A stretch of DNA of 64,000 nucleotides from Hanleya hanleyi (GCA_036873755.1 JAVTVY010012683.1:372001-436000), one strand, 5' to 3'; numbered from the stretch's first letter, positions 32,310-43,489 are shown. Notes: generated from the sequence alone by a model not told the origin. A program made the numbers and translations.

Positions 32310-34808
32310 GTAAGTATATCCTTTTATATGACCTCGTTTCTTACTTTTGCTTGGTTGTTATTCTCATTTTTTACCTTTGGGGAAAGTATATATGTACATG
32401 GATTTCAGATACCCACAATCGAGAAACTGTATTAGACAAAACAATGATAAATTGTAGTTTGTAGGCGTGACTTTTGTATGTTTGGGTCTTTTCAACAGCG
32501 CGTATGCTCGTGTCATATTTACTATCATTCGGGAACCCTCAGTAGATGGTATTGTCTTGGTTATATGAGGTTCCCGATTGGAGCCCGACGAAAACGGCTC
32601 CAACAATGATTAAAAGCAGTTTCTAAAATCTGGTTCTTATGTTCACCTTTTCATGAGTGTCTTCTCGCGGTTCCCGTGATCCTCTGGCATGCCAAATTAT
32701 CCTTTTCATCAAATGTTCGATGTGAGCCGTTACAGGCCAGGGAACATAACTCTGCACTTTCCTCCGAGGATTGATCCACCAAGAAATATAGTGCAAGTTT
32801 AAATCTCCACAAGCATTTTACAAGTTACGTAACTCCCGGCGATGTGACAATTTTCATGCCTTTCACACATGAGAGCAGTATAAATAGCCATTTTTGGTAT
32901 CCAATCCATATGCACTGAATCCGCCATATTGCTTGACATTGACCAGCGAGCCTAAGACTAAGTTTCAACGATTATACGGTACTTTTTTTAATATGAGGTC
33001 TTATATTTAAATAACCAGTTAATTGCTACGGCGTTTACATCCAGATTAATATAAACGAATCATGAGACGTCACTGTTGGTCGAGCAATCGATAAGCTGTT
33101 TTGAGTTTCGAGTGCGCATGTCACATTCGGGTCTTTGCATATGGCAGCATACCCGACTGGCGCTGTTTTTTGCCGTTTCTGAACATTTTTCGGCAAAGTG
33201 TTTTTTGTGACACATCGAATAAATAAAGGCACTCACGTACAGAGGGAAGCCAAAAAAAACACAACGGGGCAATAAATTCACCTGCAAGAACAGGCCGAAC
33301 GATCGCAAAAATTCGAAGGGGTTAAACATGCTCTGTGTTTTGCCTGTAAGAACTCCGTTTCATTTGTGTAGCGGAAGTCAGGCGTGGAAAAAGAGCAATA
33401 ATTCTGATCACCTGCTGGGCGAAAATTAATTAGAGGGTCCGCTTGGGTACGTAAGTAAATTCAATCAAGTATGTTGACTATGCGTTTCATGGGTCACACC
33501 TGTCATGAGCCTCGACGCGGGAAAGTACACAGCGACCAGGAAACGTGCCACAAGTTTACAGACTTGCCAGTCAGAATAGCAGGTCCTTTTTCCTAATGCG
33601 CAGCAAAACTAGTGCAACAAGTTCATCTTTTCTGTTTGACGAGTGTATCAAACCTATTCCAGTCAAACAATTGCGTAGTTGGGAGACTTTCCAACGCCTA
33701 AAATATTCCACTATCAGCCCATGCATGCTTCTGCGGGCTTGTTTATGGTTCTTCAATACTAGAATGCAACGCGGCCAGGGACACTCCGATAACCCTTATT
33801 GAAGAAAGCTGGATAAAGCTGGCAACAACAACAACAACAACAACAACAACGTGTATGATCAAGTTCGGTATTCGAGGGAGCGCACTTCATCTCAGCGAAT
33901 GGATGATCCCTATTCACCGATCACTGCTGGGAGTATTTCCTCATGTAAACGGGAATACTTGTACTGGGATCGTTTCTATGTAACAACGTCTGCCGTACTA
34001 TAGTGTAGGGTATCGCTGTCACCACGTTCGCAACTTCTCGGGGTTATTCCGGACGGAAAGTCCCTCGAAGGAACTGGAATCCATGATGACTCCTGGTCGT
34101 GATGAAATCACAGAAACTATGTTACAAGCTGAGTTTGAATTTGCAGTAGTGGAGATGCTTATTCAAGCTTATAAGATTGCACTTATCCTGGCATTATTAA
34201 TTTGACCCAAATTAGAACTGGTGTGTGGATTTTTCAGGATACACAGATTGTAGGTCCGCATGAGTGCATCGACTTTTCCGCATACCAAATCTGGAGATTC
34301 ATAGGACATTCTTGCTGTCGTCCTCCGAATGTACAACCGGTCCCCTTTGTGGATTTCCGTTCGGCAGTTCCGAATGCTCGTCGACAATGCGGTCCCGCAA
34401 CCACGAATAGATCAAAAAAACGACAATATCTGAATACGGTTCCCGACAACGAACTTATCCCACAAGGCGCTTACTGCATGCTGTTTTGGAAGGAACGTTC
34501 CGGTTTCACATTTTTCATCTGTCGATCAGGGACTATGACCGGCTTATACATGTAGCTGCTGATCATCGGGTTTGTAGTCTGCCTACGCCGTATTTTTATC
34601 TTTCTACCTTCGCGAAGTTGGTCGATAGCTCGCAGTTAGCAGTTTGCTATCAAGAAGCAGCCATTATTTTATGGACATAATCCTATACCCGTATTCTAAC
34701 CCCTTTCCCTACGGAAGTTAACCTTGATTCTTGGTATATTAACATTGTGGAAAATGCACTACCAGATGACACCAATGGTATCCCCATCGGATGCTGTTCT
34801 AAATAGCG
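32310..34808. other. Mostly unrecognised; (AAC)n at 33824-33851
   Basis: Apart from a short (CAA)n microsatellite at 33824-33851 and several modest open frames on both strands (the longest 34202-34555 plus), nothing was recognised. The last ~130 bases (34684-34808) are a copy of the tandem unit found at 41498-42110 (CCTTTCCC, CTTGGTATATTAAC, ACCAGATGACACC, TGTTCT), that is, the pre-insertion locus of the element at 34815. Confidence 0.5.
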
Positions 34809-34861
34809 AACCGAAGTAGTAGACAAACAATAAATTGAGTCAACTTTCACCCTAGATAAAA

Positions 34862-36900
34862 TGGTCCGATTGGGTCGAGTGAGGTATCAAAGTGAAGCTC
34901 ATGTGAAGGGGCATCTAATGGGCTGGGTGTGGGGTTGAACTATCGGCATTCTGCGCATGCGCGGTGGCCCAAGGGTATGAAAATAGCCGTTTTGGAGCTA
35001 GGGGAGTCCCTAATGGTCCGATGAGGTCGAGTGAGGTATCAAAGTGAAGCCTATGTGAGGGGGCATCTGATGGGCTGGGTGTGGGGTTGAATTAGGGTCA
35101 TTCTGCGCATGCGCGGTGGTCCAAGGGTATGAAAATAGACGTGTTGGAGCTAGGGGGTCCCTAATGGTCCCATGGGGTCGAGTGAGGTATCAAATTGAAG
35201 CATTCGTGAAGGGGCATGTGATGGGCTGGGTGTGGGGTTGAATTAGGGTCATTCTGCGCATGCGCGGTGGCCCAAGGGTATGAAAATAGACGTTTTGGAG
35301 CTAGGGGAGTCACTAATGGTCCAATGGGGTCGAGTGAGGTATCAAAGTGAAGCATTCGTGAAGGGGCATCTAATGGGCTGAGTGTGGGGTTGAAACATCG
35401 GCATTTTGCGCATGCGCGGTGGCCCAAGGGTATGGAAATAGCCGTTTTGGGAGCTAGGGCAGTCCCTAATGGGCCGATGGAGTTGTATGAGGTATCCATG
35501 TGAAGCATTCGTGAAGGGGCATCTGATGGGTTGGGTGTGCGCTAGGAATATCATTCTGCGCATGCGCAGACGCAATGCGGAGCTCTCGTCCAATCAGAAG
35601 CGAGTATTTCAAATCCGTCACAGAGCTATCGTCCAATCAGAAGCGAGTATTTTGACCCGGTGCATTATGGGACATATCCAAGATGGCGGCACGTATGTTC
35701 AAGATGGCGGCACATCCGGTGTCGAAAACTGGCCATTTCGTCGGGATGTGGTCACCTAGTGTCGAAAACTGGACCCTGTATGGGTCCCGCTAGACGTTTT
35801 GGAGCTAGGGAAGCCACTATTGGTCCAATGAAGTTGTATGAGGGATCCATGTGAAGCCTAGGCGAAGGGGCATCCAGTCAATGGGGTGGGTGCATGTAAA
35901 AATTTTCCTGAAAAAAAAAAATACGGAACACGGACTTTATCGAAAAATCCGGGAAAATGCCTATATGGGGTATGGGGGGTATATAGGTCGCCGGGCTTAA
36001 CGGGGCTTGCCTATCAATAGAGTTATCTCCCCCTAGTTCCAGGGTGGGTGTATGTAAAAATTTTCCTGAAAAAATACGGAACACGGACTTTATTCTAAAT
36101 TACGTGAAAATGCCTATATGGGGTATGGGGGGTATAGGACCATCCTGGGAAACCTACTTCTCCACATTTGCGGTAGGGTTGTTTGGATTTGTTTTCTTAG
36201 TCTCGTCAAGACAAACATGATAGGAAGTGTCCCGGAGCGAATCGGTGAAATTTTTGAAAAAGTACGATATAGCCCCATATAGTCCCATACTGGTGTATAG
36301 GATCAATGTTTGTCCCCCTGGGAAACGTACTTCTATACATTTGCGGTAGGGTTGTTTGGATTTGTTTTTCACGTCTCGTCATTTAGAACATGATAGGAAG
36401 TGTCCCGGAGCGAAACGGTGAATTTTTTGGAAAAAGTCACCGCGGCCTGGGTAGGCCCATAGGCCTATACTGCATGGCTATGGGTGTATAGGTCCATACG
36501 GGGTGGACATGTTGGGAGTCTATGTGGGCCACTAATGGTCCAATGGGGTCGAGTGAGGTCTTATTGTGAAGCTCTCGTGGAGGAGCACTTGACTACACTA
36601 ATGGTTCGTCCGTGTTCAATCGTCAGCGCATGCGCAGACTGGCCCATATTATAGAAAGCAGGCATTTTGGGGGTATGTGTTTGGGTTAGAGATGGGCTAT
36701 TCACGGTTCGAATGGGTCGTGTGATGTATCCATGTGAAGCCTATGTGAGGAAGCCTCTGATGGCGTGGGTGTGGGGTTGAACTATCGTCATTCTGCGCAT
36801 GCGCAGCCTGGCCGTAGTATGGAAATATACGTTTTTGGGGTCTAGCCGAGCCCCTCATGGACCTATTGGGTCGAGTGAGGTATCTATGTGAAGGCTAGAT
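34862..36900. repeat. Left-arm tandem ~153-bp units with NRF1-like sites
   Basis: Units begin near 34862, 35013, 35166, 35319 and 35474, with diverged ones to 36900. Each has GGTCGAGTGAGGTATCAAAG, then a GGCATCTGATGGGCTGGGTG-like stretch, then TGCGCATGCGCGGTGG, then CGTTTTGGAGCTAGGG. From 35880 to 36500 two other short repeats (GGAACACGGACTTTAT; GTGTCCCGGAGCGAA) occur twice each. The same units appear inverted at 40853-41245. Confidence 0.85.
35560..35770. promoter_or_regulatory. Dense cluster of vertebrate-type promoter motifs
   Basis: In ~200 bases one sees TGCGCATGCGCA (NRF1-like), CCAATCAGAAGCG twice (CCAAT/NF-Y-like), GCATTATGGGA (ZNF143-like), and CAAGATGGCGGC twice (YY1-like). These are established TATA-less promoter motifs. 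Orientation of any transcript is not evident; the zinc-finger genes start 2.6 kb away on the minus strand, so this could serve a transcript entering the left arm or be a lost gene's promoter. Confidence 0.4.
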
Positions 36901-37195
36901 GTGGGGAGCTAGACTAATTATATATTCTGTATTATACAATCGGATAGCGGTTGTCGTGAATAACAACAAGTTCAGCAATGTTTATATAGTTTATTATCCC
37001 CAATGTTACATCATACCCAGGCTGGGGGAGCCGCCCTGGGTATGTTTAGTATGTTAACAGCAAAACAAATTGAAATATTAAACACCATGTTTTATTATTT
37101 AACGCACCGTCACATTAGGTACAAGTGTTTACTGAGCTCAAGTCAACGATCAGCATGTAGACATAGAGAGTATGGGCGGCATGTTATGGTATTCA

Positions 37196-38407
37196 TCAGT
37201 GCGCGGGTGACGCATTCAACCGATGGCGGTGGTCGGTCAGCTTGGTCAGGAAAAACGTCACATTGGTTACCCTCTCTACCACCCATTGTATGTTGGGGCG
37301 TTGACGATGTGCCCATCTCAAGGGTTCCACGGTGTCCAGTATCTCCAGCATCGTCTCTAGTGACCTCCGGTTAATGATGGTGAACGGCTGGCCAGACACA
37401 CAGATATTATTGCCGGGATAAGAATACCGTAACTGGCCCGTCTTTTTGTGACGTAAGATGTACCCGAAAGCGACATTCAATTTGAAGGCCGTAGTTTGAT
37501 CTTTGAAGATGGCTTCCACGTTGCTGCGTAGACGGGTGCGGTTGGTCAGTGGAAATTGTAAATATCTTGAATAGGGCCATGAGGGTGGAAACAGTGCCGT
37601 GTCATGGACCAATGGCGCCGATCGATGTCACTCACTGGATGGTTGTCCTGTAAGAGATCGCCCAGAGAATGTTCGATGTTGTCAGGCGTATGACTCGAAA
37701 CTGTAACCCTGGGGTCCGGCATGATATCCAGGCTCTTCTGAACTGTGGGTATAGGCGGGCTGTCCTTCATCGCATCACCAGTGGCGTTCGTCTCCCCGGG
37801 CTTATCTTCACTGGGTCTGACCTCCTCTTCAGTAGGAAGTTGTCGCTCATGCCCTGGTACCGGGGCATGAATCAACCGTTGGTGTCGCAGCAACTGACTG
37901 CGTCGTTTGAAGCGTTTACCACAATCCTCGCATGGAACTGGCCCATGAATTGAACGTTCGTGGCGCAGAAACTGATCCTCCCGATTAAATGACCCTGCGC
38001 AGGTTATACAAGTATACCGTGCATCGTTGTGGGTGGAGGCCTCGTGGCGTCGAAAATTATCTAGACGAGTAAACTGCTTCTGACAAGTTGTGCAAGTAAA
38101 CATCTTGGTGGAATCGTCCAGAAAATGTTCGATGTTGTCAGGCGTGTGACTCTGTACCGGGGCATGCATCAAACGTTGGTGTCGCAGCAACTGACTGCGT
38201 CGTTTGAAGAGTTGACCACAATCCTCGCATGGACGCTTGGGTGGCCCATGAATTGAACGTTCGTGGCGCAGTAAAGCATCTTTCCGATTAAATGACTGTG
38301 CGCAGGTTATACAAGTTTTTCAGTCCATCGTTGTGGGTGGAGGCCTCGTGGCGTCGTAAATTATCTAGACGAGTAAACTGCTTCTGGCAAGTTGTGCAAG
38401 TGAACAT
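37196..38407 (-). pseudogene. C2H2 zinc-finger gene, copy A, frameshifted
   Basis: ATG at 38405-38407, 44 bases below a TATA box. C2H2 fingers read FTCTTCQKQFTRLDN..., then after a one-base insertion near 38320 two further fingers, a short linker, and a repeat of the same three fingers (FTCTTC, YTCITCAGSF, VPCEDCGKRFKRR). So fingers and linker were duplicated inside the gene. A Pro/Glu linker follows, then a conserved C-terminal domain (HWSMTRHCFH ... GYILRHKKTG ... RPNIQWVVERVTNVTFF). That domain is broken by a one-base loss just after DIYNF, near 37558; the frame resumes as PLTNRTRLRSNVEAIF. C-terminal domains of this type follow C2H2 fingers in multicopy genes of cnidarians and other invertebrates; function unknown. 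The C2H2 part predicts DNA binding in the nucleus. Confidence 0.65.
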
Positions 38408-38450
38408 CTTGGTGGTTGACAGAGTGTCTGATGAAACGGCCAGGCCGCTT

Positions 38451-38460
38451 CCCTTTTATA
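38451..38460 (-). promoter_or_regulatory. TATA box of zinc-finger copy A
   Basis: Minus strand TATAAAAGGG, 44 bases upstream of the ATG, in a block (GCTAGC, then TATA, then a palindromic GCGGCCTGGCCG region) that is conserved in copy B. Confidence 0.6.
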
Positions 38461-39297
38461 GCACGCTAGCTGGTGATCTATTTTTAGCCCACTCTACCCC
38501 CAGGGAGCTGTTCACAGCATCTGTGACGTCATCAGTACGAGTAGTAGCGAAAGTGAGCGTTTTGGGGCAGTGAAGGATGGTATTTGGTGTAGAGATGGAC
38601 CATCCTTGGTCCGAATGCGTCATGGGAGGTGTCATGTTGTAGCTCTCGGGGTGTAGACCCCAATTTGAGGGACATCCACAGCGTCATTGGTGACGTCATC
38701 AGTACGAGTAGTACCGAAAGTGGGCATTTTTTAGCAGTGAAGGATGTTACTTGGTGTAGACATGGACCATCCGCGGTGCGAATGCGTCGTGTGAGGTGTC
38801 ATCTTGTAGCAACGCCCACCAACGTCATTCTTAATGCTTCAACGCCCTGGTGAAATAGCTCAGAAGCTCTGATATTCCATGGAATTGTCACTAATTCTTC
38901 GAAATGCAGTGACGCCCGTCAACGCCCGTCGCTACACCTTAACACTCTAACATAACGCCATGATATAGACCAAACAGCAACAACAACAACAACAAGGATG
39001 ACACATGAGAGAACAACAAGAAGTTTTTTCATATAGTTTATTCTCTCCAATGTTACATCATACCCACGCTTGGGGAGCCGCGTCGGGTATATTTACAATT
39101 CAAGAAGATTCTTATCCAATCAGAGGCCACCATTTGCATCTGTCATATTCGTTCCTGTCCGTTAGATGTATTCTCGGCTACTCTTGTCCAATCAGAAGTC
39201 GCCATTTCAGAAAGTTCCATCTTCGACCATGTTCGCTCTGAACCGTTTGTTCTAATCGTCATCGGGCAGGTCAGGATACCGTTGAGGAAACATATCA

Positions 39298-40275
39298 TCA
39301 GATAGTTGTTTGTGCATTCTGAGTATCTATCAGTGCATGGGTGAATACTTTCATCCGATGGGTCAGCTTAACCACGAAGAATGTAACATTGGTGACCCTC
39401 TCCACTATCCACTTGGTGTTGGGACGCTGTTCATAGGCCCATTCCAAGGGATCCACAGTGTCCAGTTGGGCCAGCATCGTCTCTAGCAACGCCCGATTGG
39501 TAATGGTGAAAGGATGGTCGTACACTGGGTTGATGGCACTGGAATAGAAATAGCACAATTCACGTGTCATCTTATGGCATAAGATGTACCCAAATGCTAC
39601 ATTTAATGTGAAGGACGTAGGTTGGTCATTGAAGATGGCTTCCACGTAGCTGCGTAGACGGGCGAGGTCGGTCAGTCGGAAATTGTACAAGTCCAATATA
39701 GGGTGATGACGGTGAAAGCAGTGACGGATCATGGACCAATGGCGTCGATACATCTCACTCACTGGATGATCTTCGGGTAAGACATCGCTGGGAACATCCA
39801 CCGCATCTTCCAGAAAATGTTCGTTGCTGTCAGGCGTATGACTGGAAACAGTAATGCTAGGGACCGGCTGGATATCTAGGCTCTTCTGAGCTGTGGGTAT
39901 AGGCGGGCTCTCCGTGATCGCATCACCAGTGGCATTCTCCTCCCCGAGTTCATCTTCAGTGGATCTGTCCATCCTGGGTGCCTCATTAGTGGGAAGTTGT
40001 CCCTCATACCGTGGTGACGGACCATGAATCACACGCTCATGCCGTTTTAACTAACTGGGTCGATTGAAGAGTTGACCACATTCTTCGCATGGACGCTTGG
40101 GTGGCCCATGAATTGAACGTTCATGGCGCTGTAAATGATCAGGGCGCTGAAACGACCGTGTAGGCCTACATATCGTACAGCTATACCGGGCGGTTCCATC
40201 GTGCTTGGTAGCCTCATGGCGGCGCAAGTCGTGCCGGCGAGTGAATGATTTCGAGCACGTAGTACAAGTGAACAT
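39298..40275 (-). pseudogene. C2H2 zinc-finger gene, copy B, one nonsense codon
   Basis: ATG at 40273-40275, 44 bases below a TATA box. Three C2H2 fingers (FTCTTCSKSFTRRHDLRRH, YSCTIC..., RPCEECGQLF), with an in-frame TAG at 40051-40053 inside finger three where the paralogue has a Gln codon. The frame then continues without interruption to 39298: linker, then HWSMIRHCFH, LYNFRLTDLARLRSYVEAIF, GYILCHKMT, RPNTKWIVERVTNVTFF. Apart from that single codon the ORF is complete (~325 codons). It shares 5' leader, promoter and 3' untranslated segment (TATAGTTTATTNTCCCCAATG-like) with copy A, so the two are a tandem duplication of about 2 kb. Confidence 0.7.
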
Positions 40276-40318
40276 CTTGGTGGCTGACAGAGTGTCTGAT
40301 GAAACGGCCAGGCCGTTT

Positions 40319-40328
40319 CCTTTTTATA
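40319..40328 (-). promoter_or_regulatory. TATA box of zinc-finger copy B
   Basis: Minus strand TATAAAAAGG at the same distance (44 bases) from the ATG as in copy A. Conservation of the TATA block and leader in both copies supports genuine transcription units. Confidence 0.6.
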
Positions 40329-40599
40329 GCAAGCTAGCTGTTGATCTATTTTTAGCACAATCAGTTCAACTTGGACGTCAGCGACAAGAACTCGGATGTA
40401 GGCGCGATCAGCGGTCGAGAAAAAGAACCAATCAGCGGTCGAACAATCAGCCAATCGATAAGCACCGGATTTTTCCATACCTCGGGGACTTGGGGTCCCT
40501 ACGGTAGTCTTTCGACGCTGTCCGCAGAATAGCCGCCATTGTGGGGAAAAACCCCAGACAAACACAAACAAGTCTGGACATGTCGAAAGGTCACGCCTC

Positions 40600-40860
40600 A
40601 TTCACCCGAAGCGGAAGTGACGTCATATGCAAATTTCTGAGGTCAAAGGTCAATAAGGCTCGATTTAACGGGACACTGGCCTTATTGACCTTTGACCAAC
40701 TGTGGGGTCACTTCCGCTTCCGTTCACGTGACCGGAACTGACCTTTGAGCCCGGCGCGCGCGTCCGTTCACGTGACCGGAAGTGACCTTTGACTCCGGCG
40801 CGCGCGGTGTAAAGGTTGGAAACCTTTCCGGTCACGTGAACGGACGCGCGCGCAGAATGA
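40600..40860. promoter_or_regulatory. Upstream region of copy B: two inverted repeats with receptor, ETS/CRE and E-box motifs
   Basis: GCGGAAGTGACGTCA (composite ETS plus CRE) lies at about 40610. AGGTCAAAGGTCA (a perfect DR1 nuclear-receptor site) lies at about 40640, in the left arm of a hairpin whose right arm, GACCTTTGACC, is near 40690. A second inverted repeat (about 40757-40784 with 40829-40856) carries CACGTGACCGGAA, that is an E-box next to an ETS site, plus CGCGCG runs. The motifs are visible; binding is inferred. Confidence 0.35.
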
Positions 40861-41245
40861 CCCTAATTCAACCCCACACCAAGCCCATCAGATGCCCCCT
40901 CACGAGTGCTTGACTTTGATACCTCACTCGACCCCATTGGTCCATTAGTGGCCCCCCTAGCTCCAACACGTCTATTTTCATACACTTGGGCCACCGCGCA
41001 TGCGCAGAATGACCCTAATTCAACCCCACACACAGCCCATCAGATGCCCCCTCACATAGGCTTCACTTTGATACCTCACTCGACCCCATCGGACCATTAG
41101 GGACTCCCCTAGCTCCAAAACGGCTATTTTCATACCCTTGGGCCACCGATGGTTCAACCCCACACCCAGACCATTAGATGCCCCTTCACATAAGCTTCAC
41201 TTTGATACCTCACTCGACCCAATCGGACCATTTTATCTAGGGACT
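40853..41245. repeat. Right-arm inverted ~153-bp units
   Basis: Between two and three units in inverse orientation to those at 34862-35570 (GATACCTCACTCGACCCCAT, GCGCATGCGCAGAATGACCC). The last unit ends CATTTTATCTAGGG, matching the left arm, but is separated from the terminal 38 bases by a ~205-base segment (41248-41453) absent from the left arm. Confidence 0.8.
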
Positions 41246-41497
41246 ACTTTTTCTCCGCGGAAGCTTTTTCCCCGAGACCGAATCACCGCCAAAACCGCGG
41301 CCAGACCGCATCACCGCGGATGAATACATCCTGAATACATCCCTCCAACGATTGGAACTCTCCTGTGCTGGAGGTAGCTTTTGGTGATCCTGCCGGAACT
41401 ATACTGCACTTGACCTCTCCTCCACGTTCCCTCCACAAATGACCTCTACATCCGGGTGAAAGTTGACTCAATTTATTGTTTGTCTACTACTAACCGA

Positions 41498-42110
41498 ATA
41501 GGTAACTGCTATTTTAACCTCTTTCCCGACCGTATTCCGCCTTGATACTTGGTATATTAACTTCGTGTGACATGCCCTACCAGATGACACCATAACTTCC
41601 CGATCTGCCGCCAGGGCGGGGCGGGGGAGCGACCTTTCCTGACAGAAATTCACCTTGATACTGGGTTCATAAACAACGCGGGACATGCTCTGCCAGAGGA
41701 GATCTACCGCCAGGAGGCGCTGTTCTGAATACCTAACTGAACAGCTAACTGACTATTTTAACCCCCTTCCCCGAGTGGCTTTCACATTGATTCTTCGTAG
41801 AAAAAAACTGTGTGGGACTCTACCGGAGGACCCGACGGAATTTCACCTTGATACTTGGAACATAAATTACACGGGGACATTCTCTACAACATGACATTAC
41901 TACTTTCCCGATCGGTCGCCCGGGGGCGTTATTCTGATGAGCTACTGAATAGCTTAATGAAACTACTCTACCAGATGACACCCTTAGTTTCCTGATCCGC
42001 CGCCGGGTGGGGGGCTGTTCTGAATAGCTAACTGGCTATTATAACCCCTTTCCCGATCGAATTTTACCTTGATACCTGGCCGGCCCCCTATATTAACACA
42101 CACTACATGA
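41498..42110. repeat. Diverged tandem repeat hosting the Polinton-like element
   Basis: Recurrent landmarks: TGAATAGCTAACTG, CCTTTCCCGA, CCTTGATACTTGG, CATAAAT or TATTAAC, ACCAGATGACACC, CGCCGCC. At least four partial units occur, plus one left of the element (34684-34808). Non-coding. Confidence 0.65.
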
Positions 42111-42254
42111 GCGTGATACTCACTTAGCAGATTAATATTGTGGATTAGAACATTCTATTTCTTTTTAGACACGTCAATATCGTGACATCACTATTCGAAT
42201 ATACGACACGGCAATGTACTACACTCTACGAACATTGAATTGTGAAACGGATTT

Positions 42255-42490
42255 GATGAACAGAATATCAGCTCATATTCTCGGCATCACTGAAAACTGT
42301 TGGCCGCTTCAATTTTTCAAGTGACTTCAAATTTACTTTTTTACCTTTTTGATCTTCGATGACGTTATTTGAGGTGCTAATATTGTGCTAATATTATTAA
42401 TGAAATAGGTCTTTGGATTATGGACCTTGGGAAACTCTTAATGGACGACGGCTGCCCGATGAATGACGGATTAGACGCATTTATTTATTA
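42255..42490 (+). repeat. Diverged 3' tail of the RT-family element
   Basis: Shares ACTGAAAACTGTTGGCCGCTTC, GGTCTTTGGATTATGGAC and GGACGACGGCTG with the tails at 10795 and 48190, but its middle is different. Older copy. The stretch 42491-43155 has no recognised feature. Confidence 0.65.
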
Positions 42491-43159
42491 ACCATTGGTT
42501 TTTCGATCGGCCGCCAGAGAAATACACTGCTAAAGGAAAGTTTTTCGATCCACCGAAAGTGTTTGCAGCTATTAGTATTCGAATAACCAAAATTTGCGGT
42601 ACTTCAAACGTCATATTATCTAGCGACAAAAAAAAACATCGGTAAATGTTTCAGTATTTCCAGCTAACACACCTTGAAAAGAAATTACATTTACCACTTT
42701 TTGTTTAAAATTTCAACTCTCTGCACCGGTGGGTCGAACTCCTGAATCTGCATGGCAGTTCCAAAATACAGTTTTGGCACTTTCAATTGTCATAGAAGCC
42801 ATGGCTACGTTGATGGATGGACTTTTAACATCCTCTTGTAATATGTGCACGCTACCGTACTGTTGGAATTCTCTCTCGTCTGTATAGTACGAAAGCCGAG
42901 AGGGGACTTCTGACTTCCGACTTCTGACTTAGAATTTTTTTTTTCTAATGCATTACATCTTAAATTATGAAGCATAGAATAACACAATACCATTATTATG
43001 GCATATTGTGCTTAAATATCTGCTGGCATGTACTTATCATAATTAGATGCCTACATATAGGCCTACCACCAGTTTACATTGTCAGTATTTTTTATTCAAA
43101 CAATTTGGCGCCTTGCATGTACCATATTAGTTTCATACTATATGTAACTATTTGTGTAT

Positions 43160-43345
43160 TGTACCTTGCCCCATGAGGGCTGTTTGTTGTTATTCTTTCG
43201 GTACAATAAAATTGAAAAATAAAATTGAAATTGAAAATTGACTGTTCCGGAATAAGTAACTGCTGCAACTCTGAAGATTAACGAGAGAGATTTAAGGTTT
43301 AACGTCGCGTTCAACAATATTCCAGCTATATAACGAGGCCTAGAG
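43160..43345. mobile_element. LINE 3' tail, then RNase H LINE tail copy E
   Basis: 43160-43238: GTACAATAAAATTGAAAAAT-type poly-(A/TTG) tail as at 52083 and 58790, the 3' end of another LINE family. 43281-43345: ACGAGAGAGATTTAAGG followed by a diverged copy of the CAGCAATATTTCAGC tail of the RNase H LINE, truncated after ~65 bases. Confidence 0.65.
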
Positions 43346-43489
43346 GAAGCGCGAAACGTATTTTGATCACATGCCAAAACAAGAATATGTGACCGTCGCA
43401 ATAATCGAATTATTACAGTGATGAACACACCGATCCTGTTCCTTCAGTACACGGAAATTCGAGACGAAATATTCCGTATTTTTTAATTG

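Larger units (their letters stand above)
34815..41491. mobile_element. Polinton/Maverick-like element with TIRs and 6-bp target duplication
   Basis: Begins AGTAGTAGACAAAC and ends GTTTGTCTACTACT; the terminal 38 bases (34815-34852 and 41454-41491) are exact inverted copies. The 6-base AACCGA lies immediately outside on both sides (34809-34814 and 41492-41497). A 5'-AG terminus with 6-bp duplication is the hallmark of Polintons/Mavericks. The arms continue inward as tandem ~153-bp units, more on the left than on the right. The 6.7 kb contains two minus-strand zinc-finger genes but no polymerase, integrase, ATPase or capsid gene, so it is non-autonomous or reduced. The flanks are copies of one local tandem repeat, so the empty site can be read by joining them at AACCGA. 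Confidence 0.75.

Noticed and set aside
34202..34555. 117-codon open frame
   Set aside because: No recognisable domain, the opposite strand is equally open, and there is no splice or promoter evidence.
41935..41985. CTGATGA followed by a small stem and GAAA, resembling a hammerhead ribozyme
   Set aside because: Five extra bases (TTAAT) separate the stem II candidate from GAAA, and the other units of the same tandem repeat lack CTGATGA, so the core is not conserved.
42900..42935. CTTCTGACTTCCGACTTCTGACTT as a repeat array
   Set aside because: Only two to three short units and no counterpart elsewhere in the window.
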